Shown piece by piece: positions 18,079 through 27,283 of a stretch of 64,000 nucleotides of DNA. Position 1 is the first letter of the stretch. Every line of letters begins with the position of its first letter. A model generated the notes under the pieces. The model did not search any database. It was not told the DNA's origin and saw nothing but the letters and a program-made list of their open reading frames with translations. The position numbers and the translations under genes are program-made. The stretch spans positions 620,001-684,000 of the forward strand of contig NZ_BMMB01000001.1 of assembly GCF_014645615.1 (NCBI RefSeq), in the 5' to 3' direction. Source of the stretch: Paenibacillus hunanensis (GTDB lineage Bacteria; Bacillota; Bacilli; Paenibacillales; Paenibacillaceae).

Positions 18079-18579
18079 ATGAAGGAACTTAGCGAGCTAA
18101 AGCTGCAGATTCTCGATCTGCTCAAGGAAGACGCCAGACGCACCCCACAGCTCATATCCACTTTGCTGGGTATTGAGGAAGCCGAGGTCAAACAGGCGAT
18201 TCAGGAACTGGAAGACGACAATGTGATCGTCAAATATGCAACCGTAGTCAACTGGAGCAAGGTTGATGATGAGACCGTAACAGCACTGATTGAGGTACAG
18301 ATTACACCGGAGCGCGGACGTGGCTTTGAAGGTATTGCAGAGCGCATCTATTTGTATCCACAGGTGAAATCGGTCTACTTGATGTCCGGCGCCTATGATC
18401 TGCTGGTGGAGGTAGAAGGGCACAACCTGAAGGAAGTGGCGAGCTTCGTTTCCGAACGGCTGTCTCCGATTGAATCGGTATTATCAACCAAAACGCACTT
18501 TATTCTTAAAAAGTACAAACAGGACGGAATTATTTTTGAAGACCATGAAGATGACCGCCGCCTGATTATTTCCCCGTAA
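18079..18579 (+). CDS. Lrp/AsnC-family transcriptional regulator (YugG-like)
   Basis: The 166-residue product has an N-terminal winged HTH (ILDLLKEDARRTPQLISTLL, with IQELEDDNVIVKYATVVNW) and a C-terminal RAM/AsnC ligand-binding domain (VKSVYLMSGAYDLLVEVEG). It starts at the ATG 18079 after GGAGG. The aminotransferase gene follows after 15 bases, the same pairing as yugG-patA in Bacillus subtilis, so it probably regulates that gene in response to an amino acid. Confidence 0.9.
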   Translation: MKELSELKLQILDLLKEDARRTPQLISTLLGIEEAEVKQAIQELEDDNVIVKYATVVNWSKVDDETVTALIEVQITPERGRGFEGIAERIYLYPQVKSVYLMSGAYDLLVEVEGHNLKEVASFVSERLSPIESVLSTKTHFILKKYKQDGIIFEDHEDDRRLIISP

Positions 18580-18594
18580 AGGAAGATGAATGCT

Positions 18595-19797
18595 ATGATT
18601 GTCAACCAAGATCAGACGACCGGAGAGCCAAAATCGATGGAGTCGTATCTATCACCACTCGTTCGTGGCATCCAGCCTTCCGGTATCCGCAAATTTTTCG
18701 ATCTGGTGAGCGCCAGCAAGGATATTATTACACTGGGCGTGGGCGAGCCAGACTTTATTACGCCGTGGCATGTACGCGAAGCGTGTGTATACTCACTCGA
18801 ACGTGGCTACACCCGCTACACTTCTAATTCAGGTATGCCGGAGCTGCGCGAAGCGATTGCCGCTTATCTGGAAAATGAATTCAAAACATCGTATGATCCG
18901 AAGGACGAGGTTCTCGTTACCGTAGGTGGTAGTGAAGCGATCGACCTGGCACTGCGTGCATTGATTGCGCCAGGCGATGAGATTCTAATCCCTGAGCCAT
19001 GCTATATCTCGTATTCGCCAATTACGGCGATTGGCGGTGGTGTGCCGGTCGGAATCGAGACCTTTGCTGAAAATAACTTCAAGCTAACTGCTGAAGCACT
19101 GGAAAAGAGCATTACACCACGCTCGAAAATTCTCATTCTCTGTTATCCAAGCAATCCGACAGGCGCGATCATGACCTATGAGGATTGGTTGCCGATTGCT
19201 AAAGTGGTAGAAAAGCACGATCTGATTGTCATTTCCGATGAAATTTATGCCGAGCTGACGTATGGCACCAAGCACGTTAGCTTTGCCTCGATTCCGGGTA
19301 TGAAGGATCGTACTATTCTCGTGAGCGGCTTTTCCAAAGCCTTTGCCATGACAGGCTGGCGGATGGGTTATGCATGCGGACACCCTGATCTGATCTCTGC
19401 TATGCTCAAAATTCACCAGTACACGGTCATGTGTGCACCGGTGATGGGTCAGGTTGCTGCACTGGAAGCACTGACGAATGGTCTGGAGGAGAAGGACAAG
19501 ATGGTGGAGTCGTATAACCGCCGTCGCCGTCTGATCGTAGATGGATTCCGCAGCATTGGTCTGGAATGTCATGAGCCGCAGGGAGCATTTTACGCCTTCC
19601 CAAGTATTAGCTCTACCGGCTTAACATCGGAAGAATTTGCTCAGCAGCTGCTGGTGGAAGGACGCGTCGCGGCAGTGCCGGGTAGCGTGTTCGGGCTTGG
19701 TGGCGAAGGCTTTATTCGCTGCTCGTATGCAACATCGGTCGCCCAGCTAAGTGAAGCATTAGAGCGTATAGGATCATTTTTGCATAAAATAAAATAA
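18595..19797 (+). CDS. patA: Class I aminotransferase, PatA-like
   Basis: The 400-residue PLP enzyme is of fold type I, family Ialpha. The Schiff-base Lys is K248 in SGFSKAFAMTGWRMG, with SNPTGA and the C-terminal substrate Arg region GFIRCSYA. It resembles Bacillus PatA, linked to N-acetyl-LL-diaminopimelate or aromatic amino acid transamination; the exact substrate is inferred by homology. AAAGGAAG at 18578–18585 favours the ATG at 18595 (10-base spacing) over the one at 18586. Cotranscribed with the Lrp-type regulator. Confidence 0.9.
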   Translation: MIVNQDQTTGEPKSMESYLSPLVRGIQPSGIRKFFDLVSASKDIITLGVGEPDFITPWHVREACVYSLERGYTRYTSNSGMPELREAIAAYLENEFKTSYDPKDEVLVTVGGSEAIDLALRALIAPGDEILIPEPCYISYSPITAIGGGVPVGIETFAENNFKLTAEALEKSITPRSKILILCYPSNPTGAIMTYEDWLPIAKVVEKHDLIVISDEIYAELTYGTKHVSFASIPGMKDRTILVSGFSKAFAMTGWRMGYACGHPDLISAMLKIHQYTVMCAPVMGQVAALEALTNGLEEKDKMVESYNRRRRLIVDGFRSIGLECHEPQGAFYAFPSISSTGLTSEEFAQQLLVEGRVAAVPGSVFGLGGEGFIRCSYATSVAQLSEALERIGSFLHKIK

Positions 19798-19849
19798 TTT
19801 CCATTAATGCCACTGTAAATAAAAAAATGTTAATTTAACCTCTGCATCA

Positions 19850-19912
19850 AATTTCTGCTTCCATTTCGTTAGACCTGTGCTATAATAGGTCTTCGGAAGC
19901 AGGAATTTTTTG
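19850..19912 (+). terminator. Terminator after patA
   Basis: The outer stem TTTCTGCTTCC / GGAAGCAGGAATT is followed by TTTTTT, and an inner AGACCT / AGGTCT stem sits in the loop. A TATAAT at 19881–19886 in the loop could serve as the −10 of the next gene. Confidence 0.78.
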
Positions 19913-19931
19913 TTTATAAGGAGGGAATTAC

Positions 19932-20195
19932 TTGTATTGTGCTGAATATTCGGTGCCGATCTACCGAGGACTTATGCTGTCAGAGAATAAAGTACCCTGG
20001 CCACAGCAACCAGATCACGCGACGCAATTAATTTCTCTGGAAAATGAGATTCATATGCTTCGTACACGTATGGAGCAAATGTTTATCGAAAAACAATCGT
20101 TTACTGTGGAAGATGTGCTTGAGATTAGTATGCTGCTTGATATTCGAATTAATGAGTACATGCATATGCGCTACAATAGCAAACAGGAGAACTAG
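19932..20195 (+). CDS. Spo0E-like aspartyl-phosphate phosphatase
   Basis: The 87-residue product ends with the Spo0E-family signature: a helix ILENEIHMLRTRM-like pair of helices and then SMLLDIRINEYM, with the Ser-x-x-x-Asp pattern seen in Spo0E/YnzD/YisI. Such proteins dephosphorylate Spo0A~P and delay sporulation. The start is TTG at 19932, with AAGGAGGG 7 to 8 bases upstream. A shorter start at ATG 19974 would also keep the domain, but it lacks a site. Monocistronic between two terminators. Confidence 0.82.
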   Translation: MYCAEYSVPIYRGLMLSENKVPWPQQPDHATQLISLENEIHMLRTRMEQMFIEKQSFTVEDVLEISMLLDIRINEYMHMRYNSKQEN

Positions 20196-20353
20196 CTTCG
20201 AATTTCAATCCAGATACAGACATGGAATCGATATCAGATCAGCAATACGAGGAGTAATCCGATACATAGCCTTGACAAAGAGGCACGAGCACGCTAACCG
20301 TTTCAACGGGTGACTGTTGCCCGCCATCCGGTGCAGAACACGTTTTAGTCGAT

Positions 20354-20384
20354 GAAGATCCTATACATAGGGTCTTCTTTTTTT
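20354..20384 (+). terminator. Terminator after the Spo0E-like gene
   Basis: GAAGATCCTATACATAGGGTCTTC folds into a stem and is followed by seven or more T. The preceding 150 bases contain no recognised RNA. Confidence 0.85.
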
Positions 20385-20438
20385 GCCTGCAATGGATATG
20401 GTATGATGAGACATAGTTAAGTCGAAGGGGGAACACCG

Positions 20439-21002
20439 GTGAAGGCATGGGTAAAAGGAATCGTATGCGCGCTTGCAATCAGTATGATTGCGATACTGGC
20501 AGGCTGTGGAGGGAGCACGGAGAGTGCTGCCGATCCGAATCATGTTCAGATTTTCATTATGGGCAAGGATGGATTCCCACAGGAATTTGCAGATCAGATC
20601 GGGAAAAATTTGCAGCAAAAGCTGGGTAATAATATGACTGTAACCGTTAGCACAACGCCGGTGTATTCCCCGGAAAAGCTTGTGCTTGAATATGTGGATC
20701 GTACCGATGATATTGTGATTTTGCCGGAAGCAGATATGAAGGGTTATGCTGTCAATGGTGGTCATATGGTACTGGATAAGGACTTTGATGCGACCAAGTA
20801 TAAAGATGGCGTTACTAAAGGAGCAGCGAATGTGGATGATACCGATCCTGCCAAGCAGACGGAGCATCTGTTTGCGATTCCAGTAAGTCAGATGTCGTCG
20901 TTCAAAGCGATCGGGTACAAGGCAGATGATTTGTATGCGACGATTCCCATTTTCGCGAACCATGATAAGGCGGTCAAAGTATTAAAGGCGCTGACGGATT
21001 AA
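20439..21002 (+). CDS. Small lipoprotein, function unknown
   Basis: The 187-residue product has a lipoprotein signal with lipobox ILAGC (Cys about residue 23), then a Gly/Ser spacer and an alpha/beta-looking domain (VQIFIMGKDGFPQEF, VILPEADMKGYAV, LFAIPVSQMSSFKAIGY). It would be membrane-anchored on the outer face. I do not recognise the family; the layout recalls extracellular solute-binding fragments, but it is too short for a full one. The start is GTG at 20439, with AAGGGGG upstream. Flanked by terminators at both ends, so probably transcribed alone. Confidence 0.8.
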   Translation: MKAWVKGIVCALAISMIAILAGCGGSTESAADPNHVQIFIMGKDGFPQEFADQIGKNLQQKLGNNMTVTVSTTPVYSPEKLVLEYVDRTDDIVILPEADMKGYAVNGGHMVLDKDFDATKYKDGVTKGAANVDDTDPAKQTEHLFAIPVSQMSSFKAIGYKADDLYATIPIFANHDKAVKVLKALTD

Positions 21003-21084
21003 GCTTCGTGATATATAGCGATGCAGGCGATGAGGAAGTATAGCTTAGCTGTACCGCAATGTAGCGATAAGTGAATAAGAACGA

Positions 21085-21133
21085 GACGAGCCACAGCGCG
21101 AATAGTAGATACTCACGTTGCGGCTTGTCTTTT
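21085..21133 (+). terminator. Probable terminator after the lipoprotein gene
   Basis: GACGAGCCACAGCG pairs imperfectly with CGTTGCGGCTTGTC across a ~20-base loop, followed by TTTTATT. Confidence 0.6.
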
Positions 21134-21305
21134 ATTGTTCGGGCAGGGCATCGGTAGCTGGCTGGGAAGTTAGAACAATAGGATGGAGTACGGCTATACA
21201 GATTAGAAATAACATGCTATGGATGATCGAGCGAAAATGAATCAAATATAGGGATCAAATAATAATGGTATGAGTGGAAAATATAATGTGAGGAGGAAAG
21301 CAGGA

Positions 21306-21878
21306 ATGAATATTTATACACGTACAGGAGATGAAGGACAGACCTCGGTGATCGGGGGACGTGTACGTAAAGATGATATACAGGTTGAAGCGTATGGTAC
21401 CATCGATGAGCTGAATAGCTTTGTCGGTCAGGCAGCTGCAATGGCGCTGGAGGATCAGCTGTCGGATCTGCGTGAGGATCTGATTCAGATTCAGCAGGAG
21501 CTGTTCGATTGCGGATCGGATCTTGCTTTTGTTCAATTGTCGGTGGATCGCTACAAAGTAGATGCCTCCCTGTCGGAGCGATTAGAGCAGTGGATCGACC
21601 GCTATGAGAGTGAGAATCCTGCGCTGGAACGGTTTATTTTACCAGGAGGCAGTGCGCTTGCCGCCACGCTGCATGTATGTCGTACCGTGTGCCGTCGTGC
21701 TGAACGACGTGTGGTTACACTGGCAGCGGAGCAGGAGATGAATCCAGCTGTACGACAATATTTGAACCGCTTATCGGATTATTTCTTTGTGGTGGCACGT
21801 ACAGCGAATGTACGGGCAGGTGTAGCGGATGTGGAATATGTGCGGAGTGCGCGTGTATTTCGACGTAATGAAGAGTGA
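21306..21878 (+). CDS. Corrinoid adenosyltransferase, PduO/CobO type
   Basis: The 190-residue product carries the PduO signature at the N-terminus (IYTRTGDEGQTSVIGGRVRKDD) and the ATP/cobalamin-binding helix pair (VCRTVCRRAERRVV, NRLSDYFFVVAR). The enzyme transfers adenosyl from ATP to cob(I)alamin to make coenzyme B12. The start ATG at 21306 has GAGGAGGAAAG about 10 bases upstream and matches the usual family start. It is followed by an RluD-type gene after 69 bases without a terminator. Confidence 0.93.
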   Translation: MNIYTRTGDEGQTSVIGGRVRKDDIQVEAYGTIDELNSFVGQAAAMALEDQLSDLREDLIQIQQELFDCGSDLAFVQLSVDRYKVDASLSERLEQWIDRYESENPALERFILPGGSALAATLHVCRTVCRRAERRVVTLAAEQEMNPAVRQYLNRLSDYFFVVARTANVRAGVADVEYVRSARVFRRNEE

Positions 21879-21947
21879 GGTAGACGCTGACCGATGGGGT
21901 ACAGACTCTATCCGAAGCAGCGTTGAAGGAGAGGAATATACAGTAAT

Positions 21948-22991
21948 ATGAATGACCGCAATATCAATGACAATGAAGCAAGATTCAGTCATCCAGATGA
22001 GCAGGATTATTATCCACCGATTAAGTATACGATTGAGCCACAGGATGAAGGTATGCTGCTCAAAACGATACTGAATCGTCGCATGGGCATCTCACGTAAG
22101 CTGCTATCCCGTCTGAAAATGACGCAGCGTGGGGTAGAGCTGAATGGACAGCGTGTATATGTGGATCACAAGGTAAAGGGAAATGATGTAATTGAGGTAC
22201 GGATGCTGCGCGAAAGCTCGGACGATATTTTGCCACAGCCGATGGAGCTGCATATTTTGTTCGAGGATGAGCACTTACTCATTTTAAATAAGCCAGCTGG
22301 CGTGATCGTGCATCCTACGCACGGGCATTATACAGATACGCTGGCAAACGGTGTGGTGCATTATTGGAAGGAGCAGGGCGTACAGTTCCGCTTCCGTCCG
22401 GTGCATCGACTCGATCAGGAGACATCCGGCGTACTGGCGATTGCGAAAAATCCGTATGCCCACCAGCATATTTCCGAGCAGATGATTCGTGGCGAGGTGT
22501 TCAAATCGTACAAGGCTTACGTGCATCATCTACCACAGCCACCCTCCGGGCGCATTGAAGGGGCGATCGATCGTCATCCCGAGCATACGCATATCCGTAT
22601 CGTCACGCCAGATGGCTATGATGCGGCTACCCGGTATGCTACGCTGAATACATTTGCCGAGCATGATGCAGCGCTCGTATCGCTGGAGCTAGAAACCGGG
22701 CGCACGCATCAGATTCGAGTGCATATGAAGCATATCGGTTGCCCGTTGATTGGTGATCCAATGTATGGCTATGCGGCAGAGAATCCGCTGGCACCGATCG
22801 CTGCTACTGCGGACGCAGAGCGGATTGCTGAGCTGGATCGTATTGTGAATCGTCAGGCGCTACATGCGTATGAGCTGGGCTTCGTACATCCGGCAACCGG
22901 ACAGAAGCTATTGTTTCAGGCGCCGTTGCCAGCTGATCTGGAGCGGCTGGATCGACATTTGCGTGGTCAAGCTGGAGAGCTGGAGTCGTGA
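21948..22991 (+). CDS. RluA/RluD-family pseudouridine synthase
   Basis: The 347-residue product has an N-terminal S4-like RNA-binding segment (about 25–95) and the RluA-family catalytic motif HRLDQETSG with catalytic Asp156, then ELETGRTHQIRVHMKHIGCPLIGDPMYG. It isomerises specific uridines in rRNA or tRNA; which site cannot be told from sequence. A ~30-residue acidic N-terminal extension precedes the S4 region. The start ATG at 21948 has GGAGAGG upstream. Confidence 0.92.
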   Translation: MNDRNINDNEARFSHPDEQDYYPPIKYTIEPQDEGMLLKTILNRRMGISRKLLSRLKMTQRGVELNGQRVYVDHKVKGNDVIEVRMLRESSDDILPQPMELHILFEDEHLLILNKPAGVIVHPTHGHYTDTLANGVVHYWKEQGVQFRFRPVHRLDQETSGVLAIAKNPYAHQHISEQMIRGEVFKSYKAYVHHLPQPPSGRIEGAIDRHPEHTHIRIVTPDGYDAATRYATLNTFAEHDAALVSLELETGRTHQIRVHMKHIGCPLIGDPMYGYAAENPLAPIAATADAERIAELDRIVNRQALHAYELGFVHPATGQKLLFQAPLPADLERLDRHLRGQAGELES

Positions 22992-23033
22992 GCCGATGTT
23001 AAATCTTATGTTCAAAAAAAGGAGAGTATAACG

Positions 23034-23396
23034 ATGAGTCAATTAACCGTATATCAATATCCACCGTGCAGTACCTGCCGTAATGCCATCAAATGGCTAA
23101 AGGAGCAAGGGCATGAGCTGAACTTAATCCATATCGTCGATGCACCGCCAACTGCCGAGCAATTGCGAGAGCTGGTTGAGCATAGTGATCTGGAATTGAA
23201 AAAGTTCTTCAATACAAGCGGTGAAGTGTATAAAAGTCTAGGCTTAAAAGATAAGCTGCCGACAATGAGCGCCGAGGAACAGCTAGAGCTGCTATCGCAA
23301 AATGGCAAGCTGATCAAGCGCCCGATCGTTACCGATGGAGATCGTGTTACGGTAGGCTTCAAGGCAGACCTGTATGAACAGGCTTGGAAGGCTTGA
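23034..23396 (+). CDS. ArsC/Spx-family thioredoxin-fold protein (YusI-like)
   Basis: The 120-residue thioredoxin-fold product has CSTC at residues 13–16 (YPPCSTCRNAIKWL) and the ArsC/Spx C-terminal region LIKRPIVTDGDRVTVGF. In this family the Cys pair and KRP motif occur both in glutaredoxin-linked arsenate reductases and in Spx-like regulators. The length and KRPI motif fit the YusI-type arsenate-reductase-like branch better than Spx. No arsenic genes are nearby. The start ATG follows AAAGGAGAG. Confidence 0.88.
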   Translation: MSQLTVYQYPPCSTCRNAIKWLKEQGHELNLIHIVDAPPTAEQLRELVEHSDLELKKFFNTSGEVYKSLGLKDKLPTMSAEEQLELLSQNGKLIKRPIVTDGDRVTVGFKADLYEQAWKA

Positions 23397-23452
23397 GCGT
23401 TATACTTTAGAAGCTAATCATAGCGTCTGTGCAAGTTATATTCATTCATGAT

Positions 23453-23486
23453 AAACTCCTCCTAATCTACATATGGAGGAGTTTTT
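23453..23486 (+). terminator. Hairpin that is both a terminator and contains the next gene's ribosome site
   Basis: AAACTCCTCC pairs with GGAGGAGTTTTT, leaving a 12-base loop. The T-run makes it a plausible terminator for the ArsC-like gene. The right arm GGAGGAG is also the only ribosome-binding site for the acetyltransferase, whose ATG starts at 23490. Confidence 0.72.
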
Positions 23487-23489
23487 ATT

Positions 23490-23972
23490 ATGCCTGATTC
23501 ATCTAGCCGTTCTCAGTTACCTCAATATGAGCTACAGCCCGCATCCATCGATGATGCGAATTGGATTGCGGAGCTACGTGCGATGGTATTAAAGGATGAT
23601 CTGACTCGTCTGAATCGATACGATGAAGTACGGGTCAGACAACGGTTTCTAAATTCATTTCAGCCAGACTGTACACAGGTGATTACCGTGCAGGGGCTGT
23701 CCGTAGGCTGTATCGCTATGCGTCCAGAAGAAGACGAGGGATATGTGCTGGAGCACTTTTATATTCATCCCGATGATCAGGGGAAAGGCATAGGCAGTGC
23801 CGTCCTTGCTGAGGTGCTATCGGATACAAGGCTGCATGGACAGACGGTGATGCTGAATGTGCTACAGGGAAGCTCGGCTCGTCGTCTGTATGAGCGGTAT
23901 GAGTTTAAGCTGAGTGAGCAGGATGAAGTGGATGTATTTATGAAGCGAACTGTGCCTTCACAAATGAACTGA
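23490..23972 (+). CDS. GNAT-family N-acetyltransferase
   Basis: The 160-residue product has the GNAT fold: VGCIAMRPEEDEGYVLEHFYIHP, then the acetyl-CoA loop DDQGKGIGSAVL and a late LNVLQGSSARRLYERYEF. Substrate unknown. Its ribosome site lies inside a terminator-like hairpin (23453–23486), so translation may depend on readthrough or on a separate transcript. Confidence 0.88.
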   Translation: MPDSSSRSQLPQYELQPASIDDANWIAELRAMVLKDDLTRLNRYDEVRVRQRFLNSFQPDCTQVITVQGLSVGCIAMRPEEDEGYVLEHFYIHPDDQGKGIGSAVLAEVLSDTRLHGQTVMLNVLQGSSARRLYERYEFKLSEQDEVDVFMKRTVPSQMN

Positions 23973-24081
23973 AAAAAGCAGGCTGTATGCCCTATAAAAC
24001 GTTGTGAATAGTTGTACAGCTTTGAACAAATTCGGTATGATAGAATCAAACTGGTTTTACACGCATAGGGGAGAATACACA

Positions 24082-24969
24082 TTGACTGAATTGAAACAAC
24101 AAAAGATGATGCTTGTCGATGGCATGGCATTATTGTTCCGTGCTTATTATGCAACGGCACAGACGGGCTATATTCGTCGCACGAAGGACGGCATACCAAC
24201 GAATGCAATTTACGGGTTTGTTCGTTATTTATGGGATGCGGTAAGCCAGTACGAACCGACGCATATTGCTTGTTGCTGGGATCTGGGAACACAGACGTTC
24301 CGACGCGAGGAATTTGCCGATTATAAAGGGAATCGTACAGCAGCACCGGATGATCTGATTCCGCAATTTGATCTGATTTTGGATGTGACGGAGAGTATGG
24401 GCATTCCGAATCTGAGTGCACCGGGCTATGAAGCGGATGACTGCATCGGTACACTGGCACGCGAGCTGGAGCAGGGCATGGAGGTTATGATTTTGACCGG
24501 GGACCATGATATGCTACAGCTTGTTGATCATCGTACAAGCGTCATTATTATGAAAAAAGGCTATGGTAATTACAAAGTATATACACCGGAATCATTAATG
24601 GAAGAAAAAGAACTGACACCAGTACAGATTATCGATATGAAAGCGCTGATGGGCGATGCAAGCGATAACTATCCAGGTGTCAAAGGCATCGGCGAGAAGA
24701 CAGCAGTGAAGCTGGTGAAGGAATACGGCTCTGTCGAAGGCATTCTGGACAATCTGGAGCAGCTAACTCCATCAGTTCGCAAAAAGATCGAAGCTGATCT
24801 GGATATGCTGCATCTGTCCCGTCGCCTTGCGACTATTCATCGCGAGGTGCCTGTTGTGTGCACGTTGGATGAATGCTTGCTGCTGCTGGAGGATAACAAG
24901 ATCATCGACAAATTTGAAGAGCTTGAGATCAAAAGCTTGTGCTCTATGCTAGGAGTTGGCGTATTTTGA
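24082..24969 (+). CDS. 5'-3' exonuclease (YpcP/ExoIX-like flap nuclease)
   Basis: The 295-residue product matches the stand-alone version of the DNA polymerase I 5' nuclease domain. It has an N-terminal PIN-like fold with acidic metal ligands (LVDGMALLFRAYY, YEADDCIGTLA, LTGDHDMLQLV, MGDASDNYPGVKGIG) and the helix-three-turn-helix. It removes RNA primers or flaps during replication and repair. The start is TTG at 24082, with AGGGGAG about 8 bases upstream, giving the Bacillus YpcP length. The stop overlaps the start of the next gene. Confidence 0.92.
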   Translation: MTELKQQKMMLVDGMALLFRAYYATAQTGYIRRTKDGIPTNAIYGFVRYLWDAVSQYEPTHIACCWDLGTQTFRREEFADYKGNRTAAPDDLIPQFDLILDVTESMGIPNLSAPGYEADDCIGTLARELEQGMEVMILTGDHDMLQLVDHRTSVIIMKKGYGNYKVYTPESLMEEKELTPVQIIDMKALMGDASDNYPGVKGIGEKTAVKLVKEYGSVEGILDNLEQLTPSVRKKIEADLDMLHLSRRLATIHREVPVVCTLDECLLLLEDNKIIDKFEELEIKSLCSMLGVGVF

Positions 24970-26075
24970 GCACAGGATTCATGCGCGGATCGCGGCGTCT
25001 GTCTGTAGTATTCCTTGCTTTCGTGCTGCTGGTTAGTCTCGTATCGGTTGCGCCTGTTAAAGAAGCGCAGGCAGCGGGTAGCAAGCTAACTGCCAGTACG
25101 GTGACAGTCAAGGCAGCTGGTCGTAGCTTTACGGTGAAGACCGTACGCATTCCCAAAGGTACAGCAACGGCGGTCGGTCTGGCGAATCATCAGGTTGGAC
25201 GTACCGCGTCATTGTCGTCTATCGCTTCTGCATATGGAGCGAAGGCGGCGATCAATGGAGCATTTTTTGATTCCTACGGTGGGCCACCTGATCCCTATGG
25301 TACATTGATCTCTGGTGGTCGATTGATGCATATTGGACGCTATGGAACGACGATTGGATTTACGGCAAATGGAACTGCGATGATGGATTCACTTCGTATC
25401 GAAGTGTCCGGTCAGGTGACTCCACCGGAAGGACGCGGATCCAGCTGGTATGCAGTCTGGTTTAATCGTATCCCATCTTCAACGGCAAGCGGCACATCGA
25501 TCGTGTACACGCCTGATCGCGGATCAACGACTGGCTATACTGGCGGCGTAGCCGTCACTGTACGCAATGGCAAGGTCGTCTTGAAAAAGAACAACGCCAA
25601 CAGTACGATTCCGTCTGACGGCTATGTCATCGTGTTTAGCGGCGATATGAAATCGATGGCAGACCGTTTTGTCGTCGGTTCTAAAGTAACGATGGATATT
25701 CGTTATACCAATATCGACGGCAAGGCGATTCCATGGGAAAATGTAGTTACCGCTGTCGGTGCAGGCCCGCGTCTGGTGACGGATGGCAAGCTGTCATTGA
25801 ATGCGGCAGCAGAAGGCTTCCAAGATCCGAAAATTCTGAATGCTGCTGGCGCACGTAGTGGTATCGCTATCCTGTCAGATGGCTCGGTGATGATTGCAAC
25901 CGTACCGGGTGCAACGATGAAGCAATGGGCAGCCGTGATGCAGAAGCTAGGCGCCGTACAGGCAATGAATCTGGATGGAGGCGCTTCCTCTGGCATGCTA
26001 GCTGGCGGTAAGGTCGTTACCTCACCGGGTCGTCTGCTCAGTAATACACTCGTATTCGGCGGCACAGGAAATTGA
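24966..26075 (+). CDS. Exported NAGPA-domain (phosphodiester glycosidase family) protein
   Basis: The 369-residue product has a basic N-terminus and hydrophobic signal (VVFLAFVLLVSLVSVAP, likely cleavage after AQA), then a NAGPA/DUF2233 domain with GAKAAINGAFFDSYG and the C-terminal MNLDGGASSGML signature. Relatives uncover N-acetylglucosamine-1-phosphodiesters or act on exopolysaccharide and wall glycans; the true substrate is unknown. The TTG at 24966 overlaps the exonuclease stop as TTGA, with AGGAG 10 bases upstream. An ATG at 24981 is the alternative. A second NAGPA gene lies at 61640–62707. Confidence 0.85.
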   Translation: MSTGFMRGSRRLSVVFLAFVLLVSLVSVAPVKEAQAAGSKLTASTVTVKAAGRSFTVKTVRIPKGTATAVGLANHQVGRTASLSSIASAYGAKAAINGAFFDSYGGPPDPYGTLISGGRLMHIGRYGTTIGFTANGTAMMDSLRIEVSGQVTPPEGRGSSWYAVWFNRIPSSTASGTSIVYTPDRGSTTGYTGGVAVTVRNGKVVLKKNNANSTIPSDGYVIVFSGDMKSMADRFVVGSKVTMDIRYTNIDGKAIPWENVVTAVGAGPRLVTDGKLSLNAAAEGFQDPKILNAAGARSGIAILSDGSVMIATVPGATMKQWAAVMQKLGAVQAMNLDGGASSGMLAGGKVVTSPGRLLSNTLVFGGTGN

Positions 26076-26383
26076 TGGTGAAAGGCGCGCTCGTATGCAA
26101 TGAGGCTACTTGCATATAGAAGCTACGCCAATGCCAACCTTCTCTTGGAGACAAATGAAAGGCAGGGCTACAGCCGAGCCGCGTACAAATCGCAGATTGT
26201 GATGTAGCCGTGATCGTGTATCGCTTTATTCATGTTCACATGTTAGGGCTCTTGATCGAATGGCAGTATAGAGGCTGTGTGACATTTTGACATGCAATCG
26301 ACATATTACTGCGCTATGATGAAGAGCCTGCACATACTTATATTGACCATCCATAAGGATGCTGCAAAGGAGACGCATGATTA

Positions 26384-27283
26384 ATGAGAAAACTTGGAGC
26401 AATTGAGGCAGGCGGTACCAAATTCGTATGTGGAATCGGAACAGAGGACGGGCAGATTTTGGAGCGGGCAAGCTTTCCGACCGAAACGCCAGAAGTAACG
26501 ATGAAAAACGTCGTATCCTTTTTTGAAGGTAAAGACATTGAGGCGCTCGGTATTGGTTCTTTCGGGCCGATTGATCCGATTGTAGGCAGCCCGACATACG
26601 GATACATAACGACAACTCCTAAGCCGCACTGGGGTCAGTTCGATTTTGTAGGACATATGAAAAAGCATTTCTCTGTCCCGATGTCCTTTGATACGGATGT
26701 GAATGGTGCAGCGCTGGGTGAGTACACATGGGGTGCAGCGCGTGGTTTGGATAGCTGCATGTACATTACGGTAGGTACAGGCATCGGCGCAGGTGCAGTG
26801 GTAGATGGCAAAATGCTGCATGGTCTGTCGCATCCAGAAATGGGTCATATCCTTGTACGTCGTCATCCAGAGGATACATTTGAAGGATTCTGCCCTTATC
26901 ATGGCGATTGTCTGGAAGGGATGGCTGCTGGCCCTGCCATCGAAAAACGCTGGAATATCAAAGGCTCCGAGCTAACTCCAGATCATCCAGCATGGGAAAT
27001 GGAAGCTTATTATCTCGCTCAGGCGCTCATGAATTATGTCCTGATCCTGTCTCCGCAAAAGATCATTATGGGTGGTGGTGTGATGAAGCAGGAGCAATTG
27101 TTCCCGCTTATTCGCACCAAACTGAGTGAGCTATTGAACGGTTACGTACAGCATCCTAGCCTATCCCAGCATCTGGATCAATATATCGTTTATCCAGAGC
27201 TTGGCGATAATGCAGGTCTGTGCGGTGCAATCGCGCTGGCGAAGCTCGCACTTGAGGGAGAGGAAGGTGCAACGATTGGCTAA
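26384..27283 (+). CDS. ROK-family sugar kinase (fructokinase type)
   Basis: The 299-residue product has the ROK pattern: N-terminal phosphate motif GAIEAGGTKFVCGIG, GIGSFGPID, the sugar-site DTDVNGAALGEY, VGTGIGAGAVVDG, and the zinc-binding HPEMGHILVRRHPED with CPYHGDCLEG. This variant with the Cys/His zinc loop fits fructokinase/mannokinase members. No sugar transporter lies nearby. The ATG at 26384 has AAAGGAGACG upstream. The 308 bases before it show no gene. Its end overlaps the next gene by 8 bases. Confidence 0.9.
   Translation: MRKLGAIEAGGTKFVCGIGTEDGQILERASFPTETPEVTMKNVVSFFEGKDIEALGIGSFGPIDPIVGSPTYGYITTTPKPHWGQFDFVGHMKKHFSVPMSFDTDVNGAALGEYTWGAARGLDSCMYITVGTGIGAGAVVDGKMLHGLSHPEMGHILVRRHPEDTFEGFCPYHGDCLEGMAAGPAIEKRWNIKGSELTPDHPAWEMEAYYLAQALMNYVLILSPQKIIMGGGVMKQEQLFPLIRTKLSELLNGYVQHPSLSQHLDQYIVYPELGDNAGLCGAIALAKLALEGEEGATIG

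Noticed and set aside
20270..20350. GC-richer stretch before the terminator at 20354 considered as a riboswitch or small RNA
   Set aside because: It shows none of the conserved blocks of c-di-GMP, cobalamin, SRP or 6S RNA that I could test by eye. A covariance-model search would decide.
26076..26383. TTGACA at 26287 considered as the ROK kinase promoter
   Set aside because: The nearest plausible −10 (TATGAT at 26315) is 22 bases away, too far for a confident call.
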